Assembly: GCF_005502935.1 (NCBI RefSeq)
Contig: NZ_SCMP01000001.1
Coordinates: 310,001 to 374,000 of the forward strand
Direction: 5' to 3'
DNA: 64,000 bases
Origin: Pseudomonas sp. 2FG
Lineage (GTDB): Bacteria; Pseudomonadota; Gammaproteobacteria; Pseudomonadales; Pseudomonadaceae
Positions 1 through 8,515 of the stretch are shown here, one piece after another. The position numbers and the translations under genes were made by a program. Under the pieces are notes generated by a model. That model saw only the letters and a list, made by a program, of their open reading frames with translations. It had not been told where the DNA came from and did no database searches. The first letter of the stretch is position 1, and the number at the start of each line of letters is the position of its first letter.

Positions 1-915
1 GCCGAGGGTAGTGGCCTCGTCCAACGGATTGCCGAGCACGTATTGGCGGGTCAAGGCGACGAAGCGCTCGACGAAGGCCGGGTAAATTTTCTCATCGACA
101 TAGATACGCTCGATGGCGCAGCAGCTCTGCCCGGAGTTGAAGAAGCTGCCGTCCACCAGGTTTTCCACCGCCTGTTCGAGGTTGGCGTCGGCCCGCACGT
201 AGGCCGGATCTTTGCCGCCGAGCTCCAGCCCCAGGCCGAGGAAGCGACCCGCAGCGGCTAGCTCCATCGCCTTGCCGGCGCCGACCGAGCCGGTGAAGTT
301 CACCTGCTGCACCCGCCCGGAGGCGATGATCGCGGCGGTCTGCCCATGCTCGAGCAGCAGGTTGTGGAACAACCCCGCTGGCAGATTGGCGCGGCGCAAC
401 GCCTCGGCGAAACGCTCGCCGACCAGCAGCGTTTGCGAGGCGTGCTTGAGGATCACGCTGTTGCCGGCCATCAGCGCCGGGATGATTGAGTTCACCGCCG
501 TCAGGTAGGGGTAATTCCAGGGTGCGATGACCAGCACGGTGCCCAGCGGTTCGCGCTTGATATGGCGACGAAAACCCGCGATTGGGGAGGGTTCGACTGT
601 AGCCAGGGCTTCAGGCGCGATGGCGATCATATGGCGGGCGCGCTCTTCGAAGCCGCGTAGCTCGCCCGCGCCAAAACACACCGGGCGGCCCATCTGCCAG
701 GCCAATTCCGGCACGATCTCATCGCGCATCGCCAGCATCGCGTCCACCGCGGCGCTGCAATAGGCGGCACGCTCGGCGAGTGGCCGGCGCTGCCATTGCG
801 CCTGGGCGGCTGAGGCAGCCGCCAGCGCGAGCTCGATCTGCGCCGCATCGGCACAGCGGCGTTCGGCGTAGACCCGGCCATCGACCGGTGAGATGAGTTG
901 CATCATCGCCGTCAT
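1..915 (-). CDS. aldehyde dehydrogenase family protein, 3' end beyond the window
   Basis: NAD(P)-dependent oxidation of an aldehyde to its acid. Reading the minus strand from the ATG at 915 gives an open frame to the window edge (305 codons, C-terminus missing). Visible family motifs are APWNYPYLTAV (nucleotide/substrate channel), FTGSVGAGK (NAD-binding loop), LELGGKDPAYV (general-base Glu) and FFNSGQSCCAIERIYV, which contains the catalytic Cys. It follows the glutamine-synthetase-like gene by 7 bases, so the two are probably co-transcribed. A gamma-glutamyl ligase plus aldehyde dehydrogenase pair is typical of amine or polyamine catabolism (PuuA/PuuC type); the actual substrate is inferred, not shown. 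Confidence 0.9.
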   Translation of the reverse strand, partial: MTAMMQLISPVDGRVYAERRCADAAQIELALAAASAAQAQWQRRPLAERAAYCSAAVDAMLAMRDEIVPELAWQMGRPVCFGAGELRGFEERARHMIAIAPEALATVEPSPIAGFRRHIKREPLGTVLVIAPWNYPYLTAVNSIIPALMAGNSVILKHASQTLLVGERFAEALRRANLPAGLFHNLLLEHGQTAAIIASGRVQQVNFTGSVGAGKAMELAAAGRFLGLGLELGGKDPAYVRADANLEQAVENLVDGSFFNSGQSCCAIERIYVDEKIYPAFVERFVALTRQYVLGNPLDEATTLG

Positions 916-922
916 AGGTTTC

Positions 923-2296
923 TCAATAGCGCTCGAAGCCGCGCCGCAGTTCCCAGTCGGTTATCCGCCGGTCATATTCCTTCTGCTCCCAGTCGGCGGT
1001 GTGCGCATAGTGGTCGATCACTTCGTCGCCGAACGCCTGCCGCAACATGGCCGATGCCCTGAGCGCAGCGGTGGCATCGCGCAGGGTCTTCGACACTTCC
1101 GGCAACTGCTCGTCGAGGTAGGCATCGCCCTCGTAGGGCGCCGCCAGGCTGAGCTGTTCGTCGATGCCGGCCAGGCCCGCGGCGATCAAGGCGGCGAAGG
1201 CCAGATAGGGATTGAGGTCGGCGCCGCCGATGCGGCACTCCATGCGGATGGCCTTGCTGCCTTCGGCGCACAAACGGAAGCCGGCGGTGCGATTGTCCCG
1301 GCTCCACACCGCCCGCGTCGGCGCGAAGGTGCCGGCCTGGAAGCGCTTGTACGAGTTGATATAGGGCGCGAGAAAATAGGTGATGTCGTTGGCGTATTTG
1401 AGCTGTCCGGCAACCCAGGAGCGCATCAGCTTCGACATGCCGAATTCGGCCTTGGGGTCGAAGAACAGCGGCTTCTTGGCACTCTTGTCCCACAGCGAAC
1501 CGTGGATATGGCCGCTGGAGCCGGCCAGGTCGTAGCGCCACTTGGCCATGAAGGTGATCGCCTTGCCCTGCAGCTGCGCGATCTCTTTGCAGGCATGTTT
1601 GATGATGACGTGGCGGTCGGCCATGGTCAGGGCGTCGGCATAACGGACGTTGATCTCCTCCTGGCCCGGCCCCCATTCGCCCTTGGAGTTTTCCACCGGA
1701 ACGCCGGATGCCTGCAGATGCTTGCGGATCGCCCGCAGCACCGGCTCCTCGCGGGTGGTCTGCAGGATGTTGTAATCCTCGATGTAGTGGCCGGCCGTCT
1801 TCGGGTTCTGGTAGTTCTTGTTGTGAACCGCCTCGTAGCTCTCGTCGAACAGGTAGAACTCCAGTTCAGAGGCAAACATGCCGGTGTAGCCACGCTCGCG
1901 CAGGCGCTCTACCTGCTTTTTCAGGATTGCCCGCGGGCTGTGGGGCAAGTCCCGCCTATGGTGGTGATCGAGCACATCGCAGAGCACCAGCGCCGTGCAC
2001 TCCAGCCAAGGCACGCGGCGCAAGGTGGCCATGTCGGGCTTCAGCACGAAATCGCCATAGCCCTTAGACCAACTGGCGGCGGCGTAACCCGGCACCGGCT
2101 CCATGTCGATGTCGTCGGCCAGCAGGTAATTACAGCAGTGGGTTTCTTCATGGCCGCTGTCGAGGAAAAACTCGACCTGGAAGCGCTTGCCGACCAGGCG
2201 CCCCTGCATATCGACCATGCAGGCCAATACCGTGTCGATCTCGCCGCTAGCGGCAGCACGCTTGAGTTCATCGAAGCTGAGCAGAGGCTCGGTCAT
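923..2296 (-). CDS. glutamine synthetase family gamma-glutamyl-amine ligase
   Basis: About 457 residues, the size of PuuA/GlnA-like ligases that join glutamate to an amine with ATP. The C-terminal catalytic domain shows the Glu-rich metal site FASELEFYLFD, the GPGQEEINV stretch, SSGHIHGSLWD (ammonia/phosphate-site His), the Arg segment around SRDNRTAGFRL and IGGADLNPYLAFAA. The longer frame begins at 2386, but the ATG at 2296 (MTEPLLSF) has an AGGA Shine-Dalgarno about 9 bases upstream and fits family length. Its partner is the aldehyde dehydrogenase 7 bases downstream. Ordinary GlnA is unlikely because of this neighbour and the divergent N-terminus; the amine substrate cannot be told from sequence. 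Confidence 0.85.
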   Translation of the reverse strand: MTEPLLSFDELKRAAASGEIDTVLACMVDMQGRLVGKRFQVEFFLDSGHEETHCCNYLLADDIDMEPVPGYAAASWSKGYGDFVLKPDMATLRRVPWLECTALVLCDVLDHHHRRDLPHSPRAILKKQVERLRERGYTGMFASELEFYLFDESYEAVHNKNYQNPKTAGHYIEDYNILQTTREEPVLRAIRKHLQASGVPVENSKGEWGPGQEEINVRYADALTMADRHVIIKHACKEIAQLQGKAITFMAKWRYDLAGSSGHIHGSLWDKSAKKPLFFDPKAEFGMSKLMRSWVAGQLKYANDITYFLAPYINSYKRFQAGTFAPTRAVWSRDNRTAGFRLCAEGSKAIRMECRIGGADLNPYLAFAALIAAGLAGIDEQLSLAAPYEGDAYLDEQLPEVSKTLRDATAALRASAMLRQAFGDEVIDHYAHTADWEQKEYDRRITDWELRRGFERY

Positions 2297-2718
2297 GAAG
2301 TTAGTCCTGATCTGTTCGAGTTGCCGGTTTGCTGGAGATTCAGGGATTACTGACATGCACTGCTGAGTCCTTGCCACTACTGGCACTATGACTCGATGAA
2401 AAAAGCTTAGACCACTCCGGCCGTTCGTCAGGCTCGGCGCTTAAATGCTGGTGCGGGTCGTGCTCGCCGGGGATGCCGGTCAGTGCGCACAGCGCCACCG
2501 ACCAGCAGGGACTGGCGGCGGGCTCGCGTCAACAGAACCTAGCGGGAATGACGGGGATACTTGGGGATAGCAGAGTTTTCGTGGCGCCTGGTAAAAAAGC
2601 AGTAGCGGACGGAGCGGCGTCCGCCTCCAAACCAGGAGTCGGCCAGTACCCAATTCGCTGCCAAGCCAACGGGATAGGACTGGCCCTAAGCCCGCCTAGC
2701 CGCCGACAAATAGAGAAC

Positions 2719-2752
2719 GAAAAAAAGCCCGCAGTGTGAGCGGGCTAAAAAC
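2719..2752 (-). terminator. rho-independent terminator after uraH
   Basis: On the minus strand AGCCCGC and GCGGGCT (2727-2733 / 2740-2746) form a 7-bp stem with a 6-base loop, followed by a run of T. It ends transcripts coming from uraH. A short A/T tract on the other side could make it partly bidirectional. Confidence 0.8.
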
Positions 2753-2793
2753 TCTTCCAAAGGAGTCGAGGGTAACCGTGCTCGCGGCCTAAT

Positions 2794-2948
2794 GGCCTGT
2801 ACGGCTAGTTGGTTAACTCAAGTTCGGATGCCTGGAGCCCTGAGACAAGGCGCGGCGACGAGCCATAGCAGGGCTATGGCGAGGAGCGGCAACGCCGTAT
2901 CGGGGTTTCAGGCGCCGAAATTGACTAATTGAACTAGCCACACAGGCC
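2794..2948. repeat. 155-bp MITE-like element with about 34-bp terminal inverted repeats
   Basis: The left end (GGCCTGTACGGCTAGTTGG) and the reverse complement of the right end (GGCCTGTGTGGCTAGTTCA) match over about 34 bp with several mismatches. The centre holds further inverted segments (GAGCCATAGC against GGGCTATGGC). No open frame. It sits just downstream of the uraH stop and before its terminator. Architecture fits a non-autonomous mobile repeat or a large dispersed palindrome; no transposase is nearby. Confidence 0.6.
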
Positions 2949-2949
2949 A

Positions 2950-3303
2950 CTAACTACCGCGGTAGGTGGAATAGCTGTAAGGCGAAATCAGCAGCGGTAC
3001 GTGGTAGTGATCCTGTTCGGCGCTGATGCCGAAGCGCAGCACTACAACATCCAAGAAGGCTGGGTTGGGCAACTCGACTCCACGGGCACGGTAGTAGTCA
3101 CCGGCGTGGAACTGCAGCTGGTAGACCCCGCTGACGTAGTCAGCGCCCTGCAGGATCGGCGCATCGCAGCGGCCATCGTGGTTGGTCAGCACGGTTGCAA
3201 TCAGCTCCAGCCGTTCGGCCTCGACCCGATACAACTCGACCTTGATCGCGCTGCCAGGGCAGCCGTGCGCGGCATCCAATACATGCGTCGTTAAACGTCC
3301 CAT
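2950..3303 (-). CDS. uraH: 5-hydroxyisourate hydrolase (transthyretin-like)
   Basis: Hydrolyses 5-hydroxyisourate, the unstable product of urate oxidation, to OHCU. At 117 residues it has family length. The N-terminal LTTHVLDAAHG carries the catalytic His, an internal Arg lies in the NHDGRCDAPIL region, HYHVPLLISPYSYSTYRGS holds the second His, and the C-terminal YRGS tetrapeptide is the hallmark of HIU hydrolases. It is transcribed away from puuE across a 430-bp intergenic region with two regulatory palindromes, so both arms of the pathway can be controlled together. A terminator follows at 2719-2752. Confidence 0.95.
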   Translation of the reverse strand: MGRLTTHVLDAAHGCPGSAIKVELYRVEAERLELIATVLTNHDGRCDAPILQGADYVSGVYQLQFHAGDYYRARGVELPNPAFLDVVVLRFGISAEQDHYHVPLLISPYSYSTYRGS

Positions 3304-3462
3304 TGGTTCAGGGCATCTGCGCGCACTCTACGCTCGCCGAGCGAACACACAGACACCACGCCTCCTTTACTCAGTTGAATTCGGTACGCCGCACAGGCCA
3401 CAGCCCCGGCGCGAGCCCAGCATAACATGTCGCCTGTAAAATATAGGACACTTTAATTTAAA

Positions 3463-3474
3463 ATTGTACACAAT
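3463..3474. promoter_or_regulatory. GntR-type operator, ATTGTACACAAT
   Basis: Near-perfect palindrome in the divergent uraH-puuE intergenic region, nearer uraH. It matches 9 of 10 core positions of TTGTATACAA seen at 3644 and 16000. Palindromes of this form are typical targets of FadR/FCD-type GntR repressors. The assignment is inferred from repetition before pathway genes. Confidence 0.6.
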
Positions 3475-3643
3475 AATTTTACCTGTAGCCGGCATGAATC
3501 CGAGCCTCGCCTTTACCATAGGGTCTAGCGCTCTCAGCCCCTTCCCGCTTAAAGCGGCAACGCCTGAGCACCCAGCTATTCTGTCCGCGAGCACATTGCA
3601 GCGAGAAACAGTGAAATTTTAGATTTACAAAACCCCATTCACT

Positions 3644-3653
3644 TTGTATACAA
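3644..3653. promoter_or_regulatory. GntR-type operator TTGTATACAA before puuE
   Basis: Perfect 10-bp palindrome 80 bases upstream of the puuE start, the second copy in this intergenic region. The stretch from 3304 to 3732 has no convincing gene; these two sites and an A/T-rich core (3430-3480) are its recognisable content. Confidence 0.65.
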
Positions 3654-3732
3654 TCATCCCATCACGATCGCCCACGCCCGAACCCCTCAGGCACCCACAG
3701 CGATCGCAACATCTATAAGAAGGAAGACTGCA

Positions 3733-4677
3733 GTGAGCGCTGACTACCCTCGCGACCTGATCGGTTACGGCAACAACCCTCCCCATCCGCACTGGCCGGG
3801 CGACGCGCGCCTGGCGATCTCCTTCGTGCTGAATTACGAGGAAGGCGGCGAGCGCAACATCCTCCACGGCGATCAAGAATCCGAAGCCTTCCTCTCCGAG
3901 ATGGTCTCCGCGCAGCCGCTGCAAGGCGCGCGCAACATGAGCATGGAATCGCTCTACGAATACGGTAGCCGTACCGGCGTCTGGCGCATCCTCAAACTGT
4001 TCAAGAAGTTCGATATCCCGCTGACCGTCTTCGCCGTGGCCATGGCCGCCCAGCGCCATCCGGAGCTGATCCGCGCCATGGCCGCCGCCGGCCACGAGAT
4101 CTGCAGCCACGGCTACCGCTGGATCGACTATCAGTACATGGACGAGGCCCAGGAACGCGAGCACATGCTCGAAGCCATCCGCATCCTCACCGAGATCACC
4201 GGGGAGCGTCCGCTGGGCTGGTACACCGGCCGCACCGGCCCGAATACCCGCCGCCTGGTGATGGAGGAAGGTGGCTTCCTCTATGACTCCGACACCTACG
4301 ACGACGACCTACCCTACTGGGAAAGCAACAACCCGACTGGCAACGCGCACCTGGTGATTCCCTACACCCTGGACACCAATGACATGCGCTTCACCCAGGT
4401 GCAGGGCTTCAACAGCGGCGACGACTTCTATACCTATCTGAAAGACGCCTTCGACGTGCTCTACGCAGAAGGTGCCGAGGCGCCGAAGATGCTGTCCATC
4501 GGCCTGCACTGCCGCTTGATCGGCCGGCCGGCGCGCCTGGCGGCCCTGCAACGTTTCATCGAATACGCGCAAAGCCATGAGCAGGTCTGGTTCACCCGCC
4601 GCGTCGATATCGCCCGCCACTGGCACGCGAAATATCCTTTTCAAAAGCAGCCTTGCAAACAGGAGAGCTCTAAATGA
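3733..4677 (+). CDS. puuE: allantoinase PuuE (polysaccharide-deacetylase fold)
   Basis: Hydrolyses allantoin to allantoate. 314 residues with the NodB-like fold: ISFVLNYEEGGER near the N-terminus, GHEICSHGYRWIDY in the middle, and GWYTGRTGPNTRR. These are characteristic of the PuuE allantoinase family rather than cell-wall deacetylases. The start is GTG at 3733, preceded by a strong AAGAAGGAAG Shine-Dalgarno. The stop overlaps the uraD start by four bases (ATGA), so translation is probably coupled. First gene of the operon puuE-uraD-alc-allA-puuD. Confidence 0.95.
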   Translation: MSADYPRDLIGYGNNPPHPHWPGDARLAISFVLNYEEGGERNILHGDQESEAFLSEMVSAQPLQGARNMSMESLYEYGSRTGVWRILKLFKKFDIPLTVFAVAMAAQRHPELIRAMAAAGHEICSHGYRWIDYQYMDEAQEREHMLEAIRILTEITGERPLGWYTGRTGPNTRRLVMEEGGFLYDSDTYDDDLPYWESNNPTGNAHLVIPYTLDTNDMRFTQVQGFNSGDDFYTYLKDAFDVLYAEGAEAPKMLSIGLHCRLIGRPARLAALQRFIEYAQSHEQVWFTRRVDIARHWHAKYPFQKQPCKQESSK

Positions 4678-5189
4678 GCCGCTTCCAGACCCTGACACCT
4701 TCGCAGCTAACCCGCGAAGCCTTCGTCGCGGCCTTCGCCGACATCTACGAACACTCGCCCTGGGTCGCCGAAAAGGCTTTTGACCTGGGCCTGGATGCCA
4801 GCATTGACACTATCGACGGCCTGCACCAACGCATGGCCGATATCCTGCTGAGCGCCGACAAGGCCGCGCAACTGGCCCTGATCAATGCCCACCCGGATCT
4901 GGCCGGTAAAGCCGCGGTGCGCGGTGAACTGACCCAGGCCAGCACCTCGGAGCAATCCGGTGCCGGCATCCACGAATGCACGGCCGAAGAGTTTCAGCGC
5001 TTCACCGAGCTGAACGACGCCTACAAGGCGAAGTTCGCGTTTCCCTTCATCATGGCGGTTAAAGGCAGCAATCGGCACCAGATCCTGGCGGCATTCGAAG
5101 AGCGCATTCATAACTCGACGGACGCCGAGTTCACCCGGGCGCTGGCCGAGATCAACAAGATCGCGCTGTTCCGGCTGCAAACCCTGTAA
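4674..5189 (+). CDS. uraD: OHCU decarboxylase
   Basis: 2-oxo-4-hydroxy-4-carboxy-5-ureidoimidazoline decarboxylase, which makes S-allantoin from the product of UraH. 171 residues. The family signature INAHPDLAGKAAV contains the catalytic His, and the C-terminal FPFIMAVKG and ALAEINKIALFRL are typical. ATG overlaps the puuE stop. Having uraH, uraD and a urate oxidase together means the complete stereospecific route from urate to allantoin is encoded here. Confidence 0.95.
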   Translation: MSRFQTLTPSQLTREAFVAAFADIYEHSPWVAEKAFDLGLDASIDTIDGLHQRMADILLSADKAAQLALINAHPDLAGKAAVRGELTQASTSEQSGAGIHECTAEEFQRFTELNDAYKAKFAFPFIMAVKGSNRHQILAAFEERIHNSTDAEFTRALAEINKIALFRLQTL

Positions 5190-5239
5190 GCCACAGACAG
5201 GCCGCCACCTCTCCCGCCCCTAAGTAAGGCAGACAACCA

Positions 5240-6235
5240 ATGAAAGCTTACGCCGTACCCTTCGAGAAGTTCGTCAACCTCGCCGATGCCCGCCTCGGCA
5301 CCCAAGCCATCTCCGTCACCGATGACTGGTTCGCCGACGTCAACCGCCTGTTCCAGCCGACCCCGGCGGTGTGGAAAGAAGGCGTGTTCGATGACAACGG
5401 CAAGTGGATGGATGGCTGGGAGTCGCGCCGCAAGCGCTTCGAAGGTTACGACAGCGCCGTGATCCGCCTGGGTGTGCCGGGTTCGATCAAGGGTGTGGAT
5501 ATCGACACCAGCTTCTTCACCGGCAACTTCCCGCCGTCCGCCTCCCTCGAAGCCTGCTTCGTGGTCGAAGGCGACCCGAGCGAAGCGACCCAGTGGACCG
5601 AAGTGCTGAGCGCCGTCGAGCTGCAAGGCAACAGCCACCACTACCACGATATCAACAACGACCAGGCCTGGACCCACCTGCGCTTCAACATCTACCCGGA
5701 CGGTGGCGTAGCCCGTCTGCGCGTCTACGGCATCCCGTTCCGCGACTGGTCCTCGGTGGGCGGCAACGAACAGCTCGACCTGGCTAGCGCCCTGAACGGC
5801 GGCCGCGCCCTGGCCTGCTCGGACGAACACTTCGGGCGCATGAGCAACATCCTCAACCCGGGCCGCGGCATCAACATGGGCGACGGCTGGGAAACCGCGC
5901 GCCGCCGTACGCCGGGCAACGACTGGGTGATAGTTGCCCTCGGTCACCCGGGCGAGATCCAGCGCATCGTGGTCGACACCCTACACTTCAAAGGCAACTA
6001 CCCGGACAGCTGCTCGATTCAGGCGGCCTTTGTCAAAGGCGGCACCGACAGCCAGATCGAGACCCAAAGCCTGTTCTGGCGCGAACTGCTGCCGAACCAG
6101 AAGCTCTCGATGCACGCCGAGCATGAGTTCGCCGAGCAGATCAAGGCCCTCGGCCCGGTGACGCACGTGCGCATCAACGTGTTCCCCGATGGTGGTATCA
6201 GCCGTCTGCGCCTGTTCGGCAAAGTGGCGAAGTAA
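5240..6235 (+). CDS. alc: allantoicase
   Basis: Splits allantoate into ureidoglycolate and urea. 331 residues made of two homologous halves (about 1-165 and 175-331), each with the jelly-roll hallmarks of the family: GWESRRKR...[13 protein letters not shown] in the first and GWETARRR...[14 protein letters not shown] in the second. Each half ends in a similar [16 protein letters not shown] / [16 protein letters not shown] motif. An AAGGC Shine-Dalgarno-like run precedes the ATG. It releases the first urea of the pathway; the urea transporter at 22581 may handle this product. Confidence 0.95.
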   Translation: MKAYAVPFEKFVNLADARLGTQAISVTDDWFADVNRLFQPTPAVWKEGVFDDNGKWMDGWESRRKRFEGYDSAVIRLGVPGSIKGVDIDTSFFTGNFPPSASLEACFVVEGDPSEATQWTEVLSAVELQGNSHHYHDINNDQAWTHLRFNIYPDGGVARLRVYGIPFRDWSSVGGNEQLDLASALNGGRALACSDEHFGRMSNILNPGRGINMGDGWETARRRTPGNDWVIVALGHPGEIQRIVVDTLHFKGNYPDSCSIQAAFVKGGTDSQIETQSLFWRELLPNQKLSMHAEHEFAEQIKALGPVTHVRINVFPDGGISRLRLFGKVAK

Positions 6236-6247
6236 ACAGCCTCCGTC

Positions 6248-6300
6248 GTTCCCGCGAACGCGGGAACCCAGAATCCCTGGATCCCCGCGTTCGCGGGGAT
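6248..6300. repeat. double palindrome inside the urate operon
   Basis: Two perfect 9-bp-stem hairpins with 2-base loops, 6248-6267 and 6281-6300, arms TTCCCGCG and TCCCCGCG, separated by 13 bases. This paired palindrome is a common dispersed REP-like repeat in beta- and gammaproteobacteria. It lies in the 101-base gap between alc and allA and could attenuate or stabilise the polycistronic mRNA. Confidence 0.75.
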
Positions 6301-6336
6301 GACGAGTATTTGAAACCTACGATAAGCAGAACCAAC

Positions 6337-6840
6337 ATGCGTACCCTGAAAATCGAGCCGCTGAGCAAAGAAGCCTTCGCCCCCTTCGGTGATGTCATCG
6401 AAACCGAAGGCAGCGATCACTTCATGATCAACAACGGTTCCACTCGCCGCTATCACAAACTGGCCACGGTCGAGACCGCGCAGCCGGAGGATAAGGCGAT
6501 CATCAGCATCTTCAGCGCCCAAGCCCTGGACATGCCGGTGAGCATACGCATGCTGGAGCGTCATCCGCTGGGCAGCCAGGCCTTCATACCGCTGCTCGGC
6601 AACCCCTTTCTGATCGTGGTCGCGCCACTTGGCGACGCACCTGAATCAGAGTTAGTCCGGGCCTTCCGCAGTAATGGCAGGCAGGGCGTCAATTACCATC
6701 GCGGCGTCTGGCACCACCCGGTGCTGACGATCGAAAAGCGGGATGACTTCCTGGTGGTTGATCGCAGTGGTTCTGGCAACAACTGCGATGAGCATTTTTT
6801 TACCGAGGATGAGTGTTTGCTCCTCACCCCCCACCAATAA
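6337..6840 (+). CDS. allA: ureidoglycolate lyase
   Basis: Converts ureidoglycolate to glyoxylate and urea. The open frame reaches back to 6310, but the ATG at 6337 (MRTLKIEPLSKEAFAPFGDV) is the conserved family start. 167 residues, with cupin-fold features: MLERHPLGSQAFIPL and NYHRGVWHHPVLT, whose His residues are conserved in AllA. Glyoxylate formed here feeds glyoxylate carboligase at 16036. The double palindrome lies just upstream. Confidence 0.93.
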   Translation: MRTLKIEPLSKEAFAPFGDVIETEGSDHFMINNGSTRRYHKLATVETAQPEDKAIISIFSAQALDMPVSIRMLERHPLGSQAFIPLLGNPFLIVVAPLGDAPESELVRAFRSNGRQGVNYHRGVWHHPVLTIEKRDDFLVVDRSGSGNNCDEHFFTEDECLLLTPHQ

Positions 6841-6891
6841 GAGAAGACCTGGAAGCCGGCGTGCCGGTGACAGGTGAAAGAGGAAAAGACT

Positions 6892-8199
6892 GTGGAAGCA
6901 CATCTGATTGAATGGCTGAATCTGAGCATTCGCTGGGTACACATGATCACCGGCATCGCCTGGATCGGTGCCTCGTTCTATTTCGTCTGGTTGGAAAACA
7001 ACCTGAATCGCGTCAACCCTCGGGATGGGCTGGCCGGCGACCTGTGGGCGATCCACGGTGGCGGCATCTATCACCTGGAAAAGTACAAGCTGGCTCCGCC
7101 GAAAATGCCGGACAACCTGCATTGGTTCAAATGGGAAGCCTATTTCACCTGGATGTCGGGTGTCGCACTGTTGATGGTGGTCTATTACCTCAACCCGAGC
7201 CTGTACCTGATCGCCCCCGGCAGTGACATGGCACCGGCCATCGCCATCGCCATCGGCCTCGGCTCGCTGGTTGCAGGCTATGTGGCGTACCACTTCCTCT
7301 GCGACTCGGCCCTGGGCAAACAACCGGCCCTGCTCGGTGCGGTGCTGTTCGTCCTGCTGATCGCTGCGGCTTATGGCTTCAGCATCATCTTCAGTGGCCG
7401 CGCAGCCTACCTGCATGTCGGCGCCATCATCGGCACCATCATGGTCGGCAACGTGTTCTTCACCATCATGCCGGCACAACGCGCGCTGGTTAAGGCCATC
7501 GAAGAGAACCGCACGCCGGACCCGGCCCTACCGGCCAAGGGTCTGCTGCGTTCGCGCCACAACAACTACTTCACCCTGCCGGTGCTGTTCATCATGATCA
7601 GCAACCACTTCCCGAGCACTTACGGCAGCCAGTACAACTGGCTGATCCTGGCCGGGATCGCGGTGTTGGCGGTGTTGGTGCGTCACTACTTCAACACCCG
7701 TCACGACAGCAACAAGTTCGCCTGGACCCTGCCAGCCGGCGCACTGGGCATGATCTGCCTGGCCTTCGTCACCGGCCCGAGCCTGAAGTCGACCAGCCCT
7801 GCGGTGGCGAAAACCGCAGTCATCGAATACGCGCCCATTCCGGCAACCGCGATCAGCGGCGCCAAGCCCGCAGCGACAACCCCTGCCGCACCGGCTAAGG
7901 CGCCAGCAGCAGCCAGCGCCGCACCGACTCAAGCCGCCGCCGGTTTCGACAAAGTGCATAGCGTGATTCAAGAGCGTTGCACCGTCTGTCACTCGGCCAA
8001 GCCGACCAGCCCGATGTTCAGCAGCGCACCTGCCGGGGTGATGTTCGATACCCCGCAGCAGATCCAGCAGCTGGCGGCGAAGATCCAGGCCCAGGCTGTC
8101 GCCACGCAAACCATGCCGCTGGGCAACATCACCCAGATGACTCAGGAGGAGCGCGACCTGATCGGCGCCTGGATTGCCGGAGGCGCTCAGACCAACTGA
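6892..8199 (+). CDS. puuD: membrane urate oxidase PuuD with C-terminal cytochrome c domain
   Basis: Oxidises urate to 5-hydroxyisourate and passes electrons to its own c-type heme rather than to oxygen. About 435 residues. The N-terminal part has several membrane segments (WVHMITGIAWIGASFYFVW, IGLGSLVAGYVAYHFL and others) of the DUF989 family. An Ala/Pro-rich linker (about 300-350) leads to a cytochrome c domain with CTVCH and an axial-Met region near MPLGNITQM. GTG at 6892 has AGAGGAA about 6 bases upstream and gives VEAHLIEWL, as in P. aeruginosa PA1513; GTG at 6874 is the alternative. Maturation of its heme would use the ccm genes in this window. Confidence 0.92.
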   Translation: MEAHLIEWLNLSIRWVHMITGIAWIGASFYFVWLENNLNRVNPRDGLAGDLWAIHGGGIYHLEKYKLAPPKMPDNLHWFKWEAYFTWMSGVALLMVVYYLNPSLYLIAPGSDMAPAIAIAIGLGSLVAGYVAYHFLCDSALGKQPALLGAVLFVLLIAAAYGFSIIFSGRAAYLHVGAIIGTIMVGNVFFTIMPAQRALVKAIEENRTPDPALPAKGLLRSRHNNYFTLPVLFIMISNHFPSTYGSQYNWLILAGIAVLAVLVRHYFNTRHDSNKFAWTLPAGALGMICLAFVTGPSLKSTSPAVAKTAVIEYAPIPATAISGAKPAATTPAAPAKAPAAASAAPTQAAAGFDKVHSVIQERCTVCHSAKPTSPMFSSAPAGVMFDTPQQIQQLAAKIQAQAVATQTMPLGNITQMTQEERDLIGAWIAGGAQTN

Positions 8200-8230
8200 T
8201 CCATTTGCTGAAGGTCACCCCCTCTCCCTA

Positions 8231-8253
8231 GCCTCTCCCCAATGGGGAGAGGC
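8231..8253. repeat. perfect hairpin after puuD
   Basis: GCCTCTCCCC and GGGGAGAGGC form a 10-bp stem with loop AAT, 32 bases after the puuD stop. No T-run follows, so it looks more like a REP-type palindrome or mRNA 3' stabiliser than a classical terminator. A related C-rich hairpin is at 17822-17849. Confidence 0.6.
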
Positions 8254-8353
8254 GGCGCGCCATCGGCGTCCATCCCTGTATTTCCCAGCTACACCGCCCC
8301 CCGCTAGCAGTCCTTCCCCGCCTTCACTCCCGCCCGAAAAATCGCCCAAAATT

Positions 8354-8363
8354 CTGTACACAA
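8354..8363. promoter_or_regulatory. GntR-type operator CTGTACACAA before the permease remnant
   Basis: Imperfect copy of the TTGTATACAA palindrome (8 of 10 positions). It lies about 50 bases upstream of a TATAGT -10-like hexamer at 8403-8408. Its position suggests the permease gene once belonged to the same purine regulon. Confidence 0.5.
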
Positions 8364-8415
8364 TTATCAAATAAATTGTTATTCAAAATGTCCACAACTA
8401 GTTATAGTCTTCGCA

Positions 8416-8476
8416 ACCTGACCGATCGAACAGCTTTGCCGTTCGATCAGGCGAGGGGAGCAATAGCCCTCTCGCG
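8416..8476 (+). promoter_or_regulatory. structured 5' leader with two adjacent hairpins
   Basis: Hairpin 1 pairs GATCGAAC (8424-8431) with GTTCGATC (8441-8448) around a 9-base loop. Hairpin 2 pairs GCGAGGGG with CCCTCTCGC (8451-8475) with one bulge. Both lie just after a possible -10 box and end 40 bases before the permease start. This layout fits an RNA leader (riboswitch or attenuator). A known class senses xanthine/urate upstream of such genes, but I cannot match its consensus here. Confidence 0.35.
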
Positions 8477-8515
8477 TAAGCCCATGACCGAATAAAAATA
8501 ATTGGCAGGCTAACC

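Noticed and set aside
893..2353. 486-codon plus-strand frame
   Set aside because: Antisense to the glutamine-synthetase-like gene, which has all its motifs on the minus strand.
2473..2739. 88-codon plus-strand frame
   Set aside because: No Shine-Dalgarno or recognisable feature and it ends in the uraH terminator. Treated as non-coding.
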